This document shows positions 53,832-62,785 of a stretch of 64,000 bases of DNA, piece after piece. The notes beneath the pieces were generated by a model. It worked only from the letters and a program-made list of their open reading frames with translations. It did not search any database and was not told the origin of the DNA. The stretch is from Paenibacillus sp. FSL H3-0469 (GTDB lineage Bacteria; Bacillota; Bacilli; Paenibacillales; Paenibacillaceae): contig NZ_CP150302.1 in the NCBI RefSeq assembly GCF_038051945.1, forward strand, positions 3,906,001-3,970,000. Direction: 5' to 3'. Within the stretch, counting starts at the first letter, position 1; each line of letters starts with the position of its first letter. Both the position numbers and the translations under genes were made by a program.

Positions 53832-54925
53832 GCTCTTCGCCTCCTTACCATCCAGTAGCACCAGAATAACAGCAGGATCAGCAGCAGCTCCCCGTACCAG
53901 CGGATATGCAGCAGGAATACCCCGAGCATATTCAGGTCGTATTGGTCTATACGCATCATGAGCAGAGTAGCTGCTGCAAAAACCGCCAGAATGACGATCT
54001 CTTGCCGCAGCTTGGCCTTAGGTCTGCCGGGGGCGGAGGGGAGCTGGCTGAGGAGCAGCTCTTTGCCGACATGCCACTGGATAATGGCACTGACGAGCGC
54101 CAGTGTGCTGTAAGCAAAATAAAAGATATAAAGCATACGCTCAATCAAAAACGCTTCGATCCGGATGCTGTCCGCTGTGGTGAACCAGGTGTACACATGC
54201 CGCTCTACGCCAACAGTTCCGTGATATCCGATAGGCACATAAAACGTGATGGCCAGCACCAGCAGCCCCTCCAGACTCAGAATCCAGATATGCCTCAGCT
54301 TCAAGCCATGAAATACCCGGTTGAAGACCGCCATATTAATGTAGCCGCTGAATGTAAAGGTTGCTGCCGTAAGGCTGTTCCAGTCGGGAGGATGCAGGGC
54401 ATGTGTCATGATCTGCAGCACGGCGTCCCAGCTAAAGTCCGAGTTCACCACCGCCTTGACTGTCGTGTACACAATTAAGGGCAGGGTGATAGCCAGTGTA
54501 ATTTCCAGTCCATAGAGCAGGGACAGCGAGTCTATTCTGGCACAGAGGCAGGTCAATATCAGGAACCCGAGCAAGACTGCCATGGTGCCTGTGTCCGGGC
54601 TGATAAACCGCATGGTAATATCCACAAAGGATAAGAGAATCAGCGCCCCGGCCAGATACCAGAGTACCGCATATACGATAATCAGCGGGGAGGCCAGCAG
54701 CCTCGGCATCACTGAACCGAAGATCTCTGGCAGTCCCTTTCCCGGGAATTTATGAATGACTCTGGTGAACAGATAAATGAACAGCGTGCCCGTGCCCACC
54801 GCAACCAGAATGGAGGACTGCGCACCGTCGAAGCGGGCATCCAGCAGCTCACGCGGGGTGAAGTTAATGATATTGATCAGGGAATTCATGAGAAACAGGC
54901 AGTAGAAATAGCGGCTGTTTGCCAT
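53828..54925 (-). CDS. gerAB: GerAB-type germination permease
   Basis: 365 residues, ten membrane helices of the amino acid-polyamine permease fold. It begins NSRYFYCLFLMNSLINIINF and contains RFISPDTGTMAVLLGFLILT and a Thr/Ser-rich helix pair. B subunits of GerA receptors are thought to recognise the germinant. It overlaps gerAA by 1 bp and gerAC by 4 bp, so the three genes are translated together. Confidence 0.93.
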   Translation of the reverse strand: MANSRYFYCLFLMNSLINIINFTPRELLDARFDGAQSSILVAVGTGTLFIYLFTRVIHKFPGKGLPEIFGSVMPRLLASPLIIVYAVLWYLAGALILLSFVDITMRFISPDTGTMAVLLGFLILTCLCARIDSLSLLYGLEITLAITLPLIVYTTVKAVVNSDFSWDAVLQIMTHALHPPDWNSLTAATFTFSGYINMAVFNRVFHGLKLRHIWILSLEGLLVLAITFYVPIGYHGTVGVERHVYTWFTTADSIRIEAFLIERMLYIFYFAYSTLALVSAIIQWHVGKELLLSQLPSAPGRPKAKLRQEIVILAVFAAATLLMMRIDQYDLNMLGVFLLHIRWYGELLLILLLFWCYWMVRRRRA

Positions 54926-56292
54926 CAGGAGCCCCCGCTTTTCTTCTTCAGTGACGCTCCCAGCGCATCAAGAGCGAACATCTTGAAGTACGGCTGGCCG
55001 AAGCTGCGCTGGCTGCACAGGTACAGTGTGAACCCCACCAGGCAGATGACAACACCGACCAGCCCGAGCACAGCTGCGGCAATGACAAAGAAATACTTCA
55101 GCACACGGATGGAGAAGCTCATCATATTCAGCGGGACCAGGAAATTGGATATCGCCACCACAGAGACGAGAATAATCATAATGTTGCCGATCAGCCCCGC
55201 CGCTGTAGCAGCTTGCCCCAGGATCAGACCGCCGACCGTGGTCGCTGTAGGGCCGATGGCTCTGGGCAGACGCAAGCTGGCCTCCGTCAGGAACTCCATC
55301 ATAATCATCATCAGAATCACCTCGACAAAAGACGGGTATGGCACTGTGGCGCGGCTTCCCCCGATCAGCAGGGCGATCTGCACCCGCACAATCTCCGGAT
55401 TGTATGAGGTGAAGGCAATGTACAAGGCTGGCAGCCACAGCGTCATAGCCACGCCCAGGATGCGCAGGAGCTTCAGGAAGCGGCCGACGAAGGGCAGATG
55501 GATTTTATCATCCATGGCGGTGAAGAAATCATTGAATATGGACGGAAGCACAATCGCATACCCGGTCGTATCCAGCAGGATCGCTACCTTGCCCTCTGCC
55601 AGATTGAATACCACACGGTCGGGGCGCTCGGTCACTATAGTCTTGGGAAAAATGCGCAGCTTGTCGCTGCTGATATATTTCTCCAGTTCCCCGGCAGCCT
55701 GCAGAATGTCGAGCTTCAGCGAGTCCAGCTTCTCTTTTAACTCCGCCAGCACCTGATGATTCACCCGGCTCTCGTCGTAAAGGATCGCCGCTTTGGTCTT
55801 GGATACATTGCCGATGACGGTAAATTCCATCTTGAGCGCAGAGGACAGATAACGCCGCCGGACCAGATTGAGGTTCACCGCCAGATTCTCCCCCAGCGCA
55901 TCGGAGGGGCCTTGACTGATGCTCTCCGTGATCGTCTCCTTGATACTGCTGGCCTCCGCCCGGAGGACATCGAAGCAGCAGAGCTTCCCCTCCCGCCCAA
56001 TGCAGGCATACCCGCTGAGCAGAAGGTCCAGAGCACGCTGCCCGTCTGTTACCTCTTCACTGCCGGGATAATCGGCCACATAGCTGTAATAGGCTGCGGG
56101 ATGCCCCATCTCATAGAACGGGGCAATGATATTGCGGCTGATGGCCTGTCCGTCTGTCACACTTTTGATATAGAGCAGGCTGACCTGTCCCGCCGGAATC
56201 GTTAAAACCTTGTCTTCAAGGTCGCCGAACCCGCTTAGCTGGCTTCTGATCCATTCGAGCGGGACCCTCTGTGTATGCTGTTGTCCTGACAT
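54925..56292 (-). CDS. gerAA: GerA-family spore germination protein (A subunit)
   Basis: 455 residues. A soluble N-terminal part (residues about 1-260) ends with LAEGKVAILLDTTGYAIVLPS. Four to five membrane helices and a short cytosolic tail rich in Lys/Ser follow. Motifs TDGQRALDLLLSG and GGSRATVPYPSFVEVILM are typical. It is the A subunit of a nutrient germinant receptor. It is first in the operon and has GGGAGGG before the ATG. A sigma-G-like promoter lies just upstream. Confidence 0.94.
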   Translation of the reverse strand: MSGQQHTQRVPLEWIRSQLSGFGDLEDKVLTIPAGQVSLLYIKSVTDGQAISRNIIAPFYEMGHPAAYYSYVADYPGSEEVTDGQRALDLLLSGYACIGREGKLCCFDVLRAEASSIKETITESISQGPSDALGENLAVNLNLVRRRYLSSALKMEFTVIGNVSKTKAAILYDESRVNHQVLAELKEKLDSLKLDILQAAGELEKYISSDKLRIFPKTIVTERPDRVVFNLAEGKVAILLDTTGYAIVLPSIFNDFFTAMDDKIHLPFVGRFLKLLRILGVAMTLWLPALYIAFTSYNPEIVRVQIALLIGGSRATVPYPSFVEVILMMIMMEFLTEASLRLPRAIGPTATTVGGLILGQAATAAGLIGNIMIILVSVVAISNFLVPLNMMSFSIRVLKYFFVIAAAVLGLVGVVICLVGFTLYLCSQRSFGQPYFKMFALDALGASLKKKSGGS

Positions 56293-56335
56293 AGGTCCCT
56301 CCCCCTCTCCGCCCGCTGCTCCTTGAATTTCTTCT

Positions 56336-56365
56336 TAGGTTGGCACTTTCTGGCGATTTTCATGC
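56336..56365 (-). promoter_or_regulatory. Putative forespore sigma-G promoter of the ger operon
   Basis: Minus strand: GCATG (56361-56365), 18-bp spacer, CAACCTA (56336-56342). This matches the Bacillus sigma-G form GYATR-N18-CANNMTA and lies about 45 bp before gerAA. Confidence 0.65.
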
Positions 56366-56447
56366 ACCTGCCGGGGAAGCAGAGCGTTTCTTTTCACGGA
56401 AGAGTGGTAATAAATGAAATGGATCATCACTTAGGAGGGAATATACT

Positions 56448-58001
56448 ATGAATGCACAGGAACCCCGTTCGCAAGGTCTTCCGCAATTTCCGGAATCATT
56501 ATGGGTAGGCAGCACCGGGCGGCCGTCTTTTCCGAGACTTGCGGAAGATCATGTTACAGACGTAGCTATTGTAGGGGCAGGAATTACCGGGATTACTACC
56601 GCTTATCTGCTGTCCAAGGCCGGATATAAAGTCACACTGCTTGAAGCCGGGCAGATTCTCGGCGGGGCTACCGGTTATACCAGCGCCAAAATCTCCGCCC
56701 AGCACGGCATGATCTATCATGATCTGGTGAAGCATTTCGGCGAGGAGCAGGCCCGGATGTATTATCAGTCGAACAGCGAGGCCATGGAGTGGATGATTGC
56801 CACAGCGGAAGAGCTGGACCTGTCCTGCGGGATGAAACGGGAGGCGGCCTATCTGTATGCGGATCAAGGCGATGAGAAGACAATCAAGGCTCTGAATAAG
56901 GAATTCGAGGCTTACGGTAAGCTAAGACTGCCCGGAGAGTGGCTGGATCAGGTGCCCCTGCCGCTGGGCGCGGGCGGGGCCATCCGGATGCCGGATCAGG
57001 CCCGTTTTCATCCGCTGGAGTATCTGAAGGGGCTTCTTCAGGCGGTTCTGGACAGGGGCGGCACTGTATTTGAGCATACGATGATCGGGGAGAAGGTCGA
57101 TACAGACGGACAGATAACCCTGCATACCGAAGGAGAGAAGTTCCAGATCCGTTGCCGCCATGCGGTGTCGGCTTCCCACTTCCCCTTCTATGACGGCGGC
57201 TCCCTCTATTTCTCGAGGCTGCATGCCGAACGCTCCTACTGTCTGGCGTTCGAGCCGGAGACGGATTATGAGGGCGGCATGTTTCTGAGTGCCGGTGAAC
57301 CGGTCCGCTCGCTGCGGGCAGTGGAATGGGGAGACAAGAAGCTGGTCATTGCCGGCGGGGAGAATCACAAGACCGGTCAAGGCATCTGTACATTCGGCCA
57401 CTATGAGAATCTGGAGCGGTTCGCCGGGGAGCTGCTGGGCATTCGCAGTATTCCGTTCCGCTGGTCCACCCAGGATCTGATCACGCTGGACCGGGTTCCC
57501 TATATCGGCAAGCGCGCCGAGGACGAGGAGATCTATATCGCCACCGGCTTCGGGAAGTGGGGTATGACGAACGGAACCGTGGCTGCCCGCCTGATCGCAG
57601 ACGGCATTCTGGGGAGCAGCAACCCCTACACCGGGTTATATGATCCCTCACGCTTCAAGGCGGTGCCCGCCATCAAGAACTTCATTGTACAGAACCTCTC
57701 GGTTGCCAAGGAGCTGGTCGCCGGCAAAGTGGAGATTGTGCACACCAAGACAAAGGATCTGGAGCCGGATCGAGGTGCCGTTGTCTTCCATGACGGCAAA
57801 CGCGTGGGTACCTACCGCGACCCTGAGGGCCAATTGCATCTTGTGGACAGAACCTGTACCCACATGGGCTGTGAATGCGAATGGAATAATGCCGAGCGCT
57901 CCTGGGATTGCCCGTGTCATGGCTCCCGCTTCTCCTATGAAGGCGATGTACTCGAAGGTCCGGCGACCTTGCCGCTTAAGACAATTACGCCGGAAGACTA
58001 G
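56448..58001 (+). CDS. FAD-dependent oxidoreductase with C-terminal Rieske domain
   Basis: 517 residues. A DAO-like FAD domain (about 1-390) begins with VAIVGAGITGITTAYLLSKAG. A Rieske [2Fe-2S] domain at about 425-515 follows, with CTHMGCECEW and CPCHGSRFSYEGDVLEGPA. The fusion is found in amine-oxidising or redox proteins of the Bacillus YhfW type; the substrate is unknown. TTAGGAGGG precedes the ATG. Divergent from the ger operon. Confidence 0.9.
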   Translation: MNAQEPRSQGLPQFPESLWVGSTGRPSFPRLAEDHVTDVAIVGAGITGITTAYLLSKAGYKVTLLEAGQILGGATGYTSAKISAQHGMIYHDLVKHFGEEQARMYYQSNSEAMEWMIATAEELDLSCGMKREAAYLYADQGDEKTIKALNKEFEAYGKLRLPGEWLDQVPLPLGAGGAIRMPDQARFHPLEYLKGLLQAVLDRGGTVFEHTMIGEKVDTDGQITLHTEGEKFQIRCRHAVSASHFPFYDGGSLYFSRLHAERSYCLAFEPETDYEGGMFLSAGEPVRSLRAVEWGDKKLVIAGGENHKTGQGICTFGHYENLERFAGELLGIRSIPFRWSTQDLITLDRVPYIGKRAEDEEIYIATGFGKWGMTNGTVAARLIADGILGSSNPYTGLYDPSRFKAVPAIKNFIVQNLSVAKELVAGKVEIVHTKTKDLEPDRGAVVFHDGKRVGTYRDPEGQLHLVDRTCTHMGCECEWNNAERSWDCPCHGSRFSYEGDVLEGPATLPLKTITPED

Positions 58002-58007
58002 AGCAGG

Positions 58008-58133
58008 ATGACCGGTCACTGCGGGGCATTAGCGGCACAAACGGTCCGGAGGGCCGGGGAGGAGCACTGCCAGAGCTGCGGCTCCGGCGTGATTGTGCCC
58101 GGCCGCTCAGGTATAATAGACAGTATCTTCTAG
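58008..58133 (+). CDS. Possible 41-residue ORF with a cysteine motif
   Basis: An ORF after the Rieske gene encodes a short protein containing HCQSCGSGVIVPG, reminiscent of half of a zinc ribbon. Its ribosome site (AGCAGG) touches the start codon, and its end overlaps a TATAAT (58112-58117) that may be the SDR promoter. Coding is doubtful. Confidence 0.25.
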   Translation: MTGHCGALAAQTVRRAGEEHCQSCGSGVIVPGRSGIIDSIF

Positions 58134-58175
58134 AATTACCCATCATTCTATATATAAGGAGCGTGACGACAGGTT

Positions 58176-58895
58176 ATGGATTTGAGAGGAACCAGTATTG
58201 TCATTACAGGTGCAGGCAAGGGAATCGGCAAGGCGCTCGCTATGGCGCTGGCTAAGGAAGGCGCCAACCTGGGGCTGATCTCCAGAACCTCAGCGGATCT
58301 GGAGGCGCTGAAGGCGGCGCTGACCGAGGTGTACGACATTAAGGTCAGTATCGCCGTAGCCGATATTGCAGTACGTGAAGAGGCGGAGCGGGCGGTAGTG
58401 GCTCTGCAGAAGGATCTCGGCCCCTTCGACGCGCTTATTAACAACGCCGGGATCGCCCAGTTCGGCACGTTCCTGGAGATGGACCCGGCAGACTGGGAAC
58501 GTCATATGCAGATCAACCTGTTCGGGGCCTATTATGTGACCCGCGCGGCACTGCCTGCGATGATTGAGCGTTCGAGCGGCAATATCATTAACATCTCCTC
58601 CACCGCAGGAGAACGCGGCTTCGCCACAGGCTCTGCCTACTGTGCCTCCAAGTTTGCTCTAATGGGCATGACGGAGTCACTGGCGATGGAGGTACGCAAG
58701 CATAATATCCGTGTCGTAGCGCTGACCCCAAGCACAGTGAATACAGGCCTTGCTTCCGATGCGGGTCTTAAGATCGGGGACGAGGACCGGATGATGCAGC
58801 CGGAGGACGTTGCTGAGCTGACGCTCGCTGCGCTTAAGCTGCCTGACCGCGTCTTCCTGAAGACGGCAGGCATCTGGACCACGAATCCGCAATAA
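58176..58895 (+). CDS. Short-chain dehydrogenase/reductase (3-ketoacyl-ACP reductase-like)
   Basis: 239 residues, classical SDR. NAD(P) motif VITGAGKGIGKALAMALAKE, then NNAG, then the catalytic triad NISSTAG...SAYCASKFAL (Ser, Tyr-x3-Lys). It reduces or oxidises a carbonyl/alcohol; the substrate is unknown. AAGGAG is 14 bp upstream, further than usual. It precedes the Hmo-like gene by 44 bp in the same direction. Confidence 0.92.
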   Translation: MDLRGTSIVITGAGKGIGKALAMALAKEGANLGLISRTSADLEALKAALTEVYDIKVSIAVADIAVREEAERAVVALQKDLGPFDALINNAGIAQFGTFLEMDPADWERHMQINLFGAYYVTRAALPAMIERSSGNIINISSTAGERGFATGSAYCASKFALMGMTESLAMEVRKHNIRVVALTPSTVNTGLASDAGLKIGDEDRMMQPEDVAELTLAALKLPDRVFLKTAGIWTTNPQ

Positions 58896-58939
58896 CGACA
58901 GACTTTACGTAAAGTAAAGCCCTACAAGGAGGACTTGGC

Positions 58940-59260
58940 ATGCTGGTAGTTACCAATACGATTAAGATCAAGGAAGGGCATGGTGAAGCACTGGCCTCAC
59001 GGTTCAGCGCAGATAACGGGGTGCAGAGCATCCCCGGCTTCATCCGTATGGAGGTGTGGCACGCCGCTCCTAAGGAAGGCGTGGAGGAGTTGAAGATCTG
59101 CACCGTGTGGGAGAATGAGGAGGCACTGAACGGCTGGACCTCTAGTCCCGCCTTCCGGGACTCGCACCGCGGTGCCGGCCGGAACGAAGCCATTGTCGGC
59201 TCCTCGCTCGACAAGTACGAGCTGGTGCACAGCCGCACTCCGGACGTTCAGGCTGACTAG
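58940..59260 (+). CDS. Antibiotic-biosynthesis-monooxygenase-domain protein (HmoA-like)
   Basis: 106 residues, dimeric alpha-beta barrel family. MLVVTNTIKIKEGHGEALA, PGFIRMEVWH, TVWENEEALNGWTSSPAF and the following DSHRGAG match HmoA/IsdG-like haem-degrading monooxygenases of Bacillus. It may open haem to release iron, but family members also have other roles. AAGGAGG precedes the ATG. Likely in an operon with the SDR. Confidence 0.83.
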   Translation: MLVVTNTIKIKEGHGEALASRFSADNGVQSIPGFIRMEVWHAAPKEGVEELKICTVWENEEALNGWTSSPAFRDSHRGAGRNEAIVGSSLDKYELVHSRTPDVQAD

Positions 59261-59384
59261 CCTGCTTCTTAAGCAGCAATAAGTGGAGAGGGCCGGCCGT
59301 TTAGGACGGTCCCCTTTTCTGCGTGAAGGATAAGATTCTTATGTGACATCCTATGTATATGCTGGACAAAATTACTGTGCAATC

Positions 59385-59517
59385 CATTGTGTCCGGATTT
59401 TTCACATACATTTGCTCCATAGGCCTGCTTGCGACCACAATGTATGCTGTTTTTCGCATACATTCGGCATACACGTCATCGCCACCAGCACACTGTATTC
59501 GGTTATTCACTTACATT
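59385..59517. repeat. Three degenerate direct repeats, 53-bp spacing
   Basis: Units start at 59385, 59438 and 59491 with the common pattern CAnTGTnTnCnG..TTTTCnCATACATT. The middle unit also forms a perfect hairpin AATGTATGC / GCATACATT. Located in the 337-bp gap between the Hmo-like gene and the MMPL gene terminator. No gene is supported there. Confidence 0.65.
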
Positions 59518-59551
59518 TAGTCCGCTATCCTAAACATCTTATCGCAGAAAA

Positions 59552-59594
59552 CAGGGATACCCCGCCAGCCGTCAGGCTTAGCGGGGCATCCCTG
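59552..59594 (-). terminator. MMPL transporter gene terminator
   Basis: Minus strand: CAGGGATGCCCCGC ... GCGGGGTATCCCTG followed by TTTT. Confidence 0.82.
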
Positions 59595-59597
59595 TTG

Positions 59598-61826
59598 TTA
59601 TTGCTGTGTATCCGAAGCAGAAGCTTCGCTGATCTCCTGATGCTTACCCGGCCAGAAAGCCGCACGGCCAAAGAGGACGGTGATGGCCGGGACCAGGAAC
59701 GGACGGACAACGAAGGTATCCAGCAGGACACCGATCGCAGTGATGAGACCAAACTGGACCAGCACCTGAATCGGAAGGCTTGCCAGCACGGCGAACGTAC
59801 CGGCCAGGATAAGTCCGGCGGAAGTAATGACCGAACCGGTCTCATTCACACCTTCTGCAATCGCCTGCTTTAGCGGCATATGCTTACGCTTTTTCCAGAT
59901 ATTCGAGATCATGAAGATGTTGTAATCCTCTCCGAGCGCTACCAGGAAGACGAAGGAATATAGCGGAATAGCCCCTTGAATCGCATCTGCTCCAAGCACG
60001 TAATGAATGATGATCCAGCCCAGGCCCAGTGCCGAGAAGAACGATAGAATTACTGTCCCCACCAAATATACTGTGGCTACGACAGATCTGAGATAGACCA
60101 GCAGCAGCACCGTAATCAGGCCGATAACGACCGGGATGATCAGATCGGTGTCCCGTTCCCCAATCTCCTTGGTATCGTGCTGGGTAGCGGTCTGGCCGCT
60201 AATCCATACCTTATCCTGCGCGTTCTCAATCCCGGATTCCGTCAGAGCCGACTCAACCGTAGCCTGAAGTGCCGGTATATGATCCATCGCCTCAATCGAA
60301 TACGGATTGTCCTTGAATTCGATATCATAGGCAGTAATCTTCGGGTTGACGGCCCCTTGCTGCGGGTCTGAGACCACATCCACGTAGGACAGGCTGCTCA
60401 GCACGGATTTCAGGTCTTCTCCGCCGGATAACCCTTCCGTATCAACCATCAGCTTGGCAGGCGCCAGCTCGCCAGGGGAGAATTGCTTGCCGATCAGGTC
60501 AAAGCCTTCCCGCGACTCCATAGTCTTCGGGAACGACGACAGAATATCATAAGTGAACTTAATTCCGCTGGAAAATGAGGCCAGCACTCCCAAAAGCACT
60601 ACTGTAATTCCGACAATGGCCCACGGGCGGGATACCACCAGGTATCCAATTCCCTTGCGGCGGGCAGGCTGCGGCTGCGGCACCGGTTTGCCCTTGGCCT
60701 TGGCCCGCTCCGCTTCCATCTGCGGCGTGCGCGGCACAAACGGGAAGAAGGAGGTCCGTCCGAAGATTGCCAGCAAGGCTGGAACCAGGGTCAGACTGGC
60801 TACTCCCATAATCAGAATGGAGACGCTGAACGGCACTGCGAACCGGTGGTACGCGCCATATTTCGCCAACAGCAGAGCGAAGAGGGCCAGCACCACGGTG
60901 AAGCCGCTCATCGCAATCGCCCCCGAAGAGTGGGAAATGGCGCTCAGCAGTGCACGCCCCTTGTTCTCCTCCACCTTCAGCATCTGGCGGAAGCGCGAGA
61001 TCAGGAACAGGCAATAGTCTGTCCCTGCCCCGAAGAGCAGCACCGTCATAATCGAGACCGCCTGTGAATCCACCGTAATCCAGCCTTCCTTGGCCATCAG
61101 ACCAAGCACCGGGCTGGTTACGCCATAAGCAAAGCCTACAGCAACCAGCGGAATCAACGCCAGAATAGGTGAACGATAGATCAGCAGCAGGAAGACCAGC
61201 ACCAGAATGACGGTGGCAATCAGCAGCGACACATCGGCATTCTTGAATAGCCCTGTAGCATCTACTGAGATTCCAACCGGGCCGGACACACGCAGGCTTA
61301 AGTCTCTGCTATCCGGCTTGGCAGCAGACGGGTCAGTCCCCGTCTCCGTCCGGACCAGCTCCTTCAGGCTCTTGAGCGACTCCCCAAGCTGGTCGCTGTC
61401 CGCTGTCTTGTCGAACAGCACCGGGGTGACGAGCGTGCTCCGGTCCTCCGACAAGGACGCCTGCAGTGCCTGCGGCGGCAGCTTGCCCAGCGGCGGAACA
61501 AAATTCTGATGCTCCAGCGGCTGCTGCTCAAGCTTGCTGTATACTGCGGTTATATGTACGAGATCCTCCTCTGAGATCCCCCCGTCACGATGCCAGACGA
61601 GCAGTGCCGGCACTCCGCTTCCGGCCGGAAATTCTCTCTCGGCAACGACCGATGCTCTCACCGATTGGGAATCCTCCGGCAGATTGGAAGCATTGTTGGC
61701 CACCTGCGAATTCACCGAAGGCCATAGCATTGTAAGCACCCCAACCAGTACAATCCACACCAGTAGCGTGATCCATTTGGTCTTGCTCCCTGCTACCCAT
61801 TTTCCGTAGCCCGACATACCTTTCAT
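59598..61826 (-). CDS. MMPL-family transporter (YdfJ-like)
   Basis: About 742 residues with 12 membrane helices in two repeats, each following a large extracytoplasmic loop. The proton-relay Asp-Tyr pairs are seen in GAGTDYCLFLISRFR and ALGEDYNIFMISNIW. MMPL proteins export lipids or other hydrophobic molecules. AGGAG precedes the ATG at 61826; the ATG at 61817 is an equally possible start. It is followed by a terminator. The hairpin repeat (61854-61946) lies upstream. Confidence 0.9.
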   Translation of the reverse strand: MKGMSGYGKWVAGSKTKWITLLVWIVLVGVLTMLWPSVNSQVANNASNLPEDSQSVRASVVAEREFPAGSGVPALLVWHRDGGISEEDLVHITAVYSKLEQQPLEHQNFVPPLGKLPPQALQASLSEDRSTLVTPVLFDKTADSDQLGESLKSLKELVRTETGTDPSAAKPDSRDLSLRVSGPVGISVDATGLFKNADVSLLIATVILVLVFLLLIYRSPILALIPLVAVGFAYGVTSPVLGLMAKEGWITVDSQAVSIMTVLLFGAGTDYCLFLISRFRQMLKVEENKGRALLSAISHSSGAIAMSGFTVVLALFALLLAKYGAYHRFAVPFSVSILIMGVASLTLVPALLAIFGRTSFFPFVPRTPQMEAERAKAKGKPVPQPQPARRKGIGYLVVSRPWAIVGITVVLLGVLASFSSGIKFTYDILSSFPKTMESREGFDLIGKQFSPGELAPAKLMVDTEGLSGGEDLKSVLSSLSYVDVVSDPQQGAVNPKITAYDIEFKDNPYSIEAMDHIPALQATVESALTESGIENAQDKVWISGQTATQHDTKEIGERDTDLIIPVVIGLITVLLLVYLRSVVATVYLVGTVILSFFSALGLGWIIIHYVLGADAIQGAIPLYSFVFLVALGEDYNIFMISNIWKKRKHMPLKQAIAEGVNETGSVITSAGLILAGTFAVLASLPIQVLVQFGLITAIGVLLDTFVVRPFLVPAITVLFGRAAFWPGKHQEISEASASDTQQ

Positions 61827-61853
61827 CCTCTCTCCTATCCGTCCGCCCAAGCA

Positions 61854-61946
61854 GAAACGGCTGTGCCGTCCTTTAAAGGACGACACCGTTTCAGCGAGAA
61901 ATATAAGGAAAATTTATAGTGCGAAACATATAAATTCTTATATTTC
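61854..61946. repeat. Intergenic hairpin plus AT-rich foldback repeat, copy 3
   Basis: Hairpin GTGCCGTCCTTTAAAGGACGAC with AACGG/CCGTT flanks, then CAGCGAGAAATATAAGG and an AT-rich stem GAAATATAAG..AAATTTATA / TATAAATTCTTATATTTC. It is the most complete copy and upstream of the MMPL gene. Compensating changes relative to copy 1 keep the stems paired. Confidence 0.75.
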
Positions 61947-62670
61947 AAAAAATGAGCCGCGGGTCATTTTGATATCCTTATCATATATACCCCGAAAATT
62001 TTAAGCAAATCTTTTTTTGAAAAACATAGGAAACCCTTAATAAATCATCCAATTTAAGCTAGTGGATTGGTCACCTCGCCTTCAGGGACAACCTCCAGGG
62101 TGGGATTTCTTCTTCACGGGCGTTTGACCCGGCTTAGCGGACTGAGGCGCTCTTATTCGGGAAGAATGTTGTCATTGGGGCGAGTAACGGACACCATGGA
62201 GCTTATCCCCTGCACTTCCACTCCAAGACGTCTTGTAGCGAGACGTTAAGGTCGCCTGAGTCCGTTATGCTGCGAAAAGGGGTGTTTTCGTGGTGATAAC
62301 GTCTCTCCGGTCCGTTAGGTGCAGACTCCCCTGGGGGATGGAGCTTCAGTAAACGCACCTCTGAGTTTCACAAACTTATCCACCGTTTAAAATCTGATGC
62401 TGTAATAGTAGCCCTTGCCGCGCCGTCACCGGTATATCCTCATATGGTGCGATTCAAGGAAATGCTGCATTTAAAGCAGCTTCTTCCCCCCAGTAACCCG
62501 GGTATTCGGAAGATTGTTGCACAAAATACAGGAACTTTGAGTTATACCCGATGTATAGGCGAGGGATTATGCCTTCTATACAACAATTCCCGATTTCGGT
62601 GGATTGAATACGGGAATTGTTGTATTTTGGGCAGGAATGAAGGGGGGGTTGACCTAGTTCGGTTAGTTGC
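61947..62670. other. Long intergenic region with direct and inverted repeats, no gene seen
   Basis: A TCCGTTA motif recurs at 62261 and 62311 (50 bp apart) with related GACGTTA/AACGTCT flanks. A 15-bp perfect inverted repeat, ATACAACAATTCCCG ... CGGGAATTGTTGTAT, spans 62578-62625. A GCTGC/GCAGC hairpin lies near 62464-62481. ORFs here lack ribosome sites and family features. Confidence 0.5.
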
Positions 62671-62721
62671 AAAAAAAAGCGTTCATACAGAGAATGTCCG
62701 AAGACGCTCTGCATGAACGCT
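62671..62721 (-). terminator. Terminator of the right-edge ABC exporter gene
   Basis: Minus strand: AGCGTTCATGCAGAG ... CTCTGTATGAACGC followed by a run of eight T. Confidence 0.88.
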
Positions 62722-62785
62722 GGTTATAGTTGGCTGTGGTCTACAGCCGGCTGTATTCAGAGGACTATTCTATTACAAATTCAGA

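Noticed and set aside
59385-59517. CRISPR-like array
   Set aside because: Only three degenerate units, with imperfect repeats and no cas genes; spacers are not unique sequences between identical repeats.
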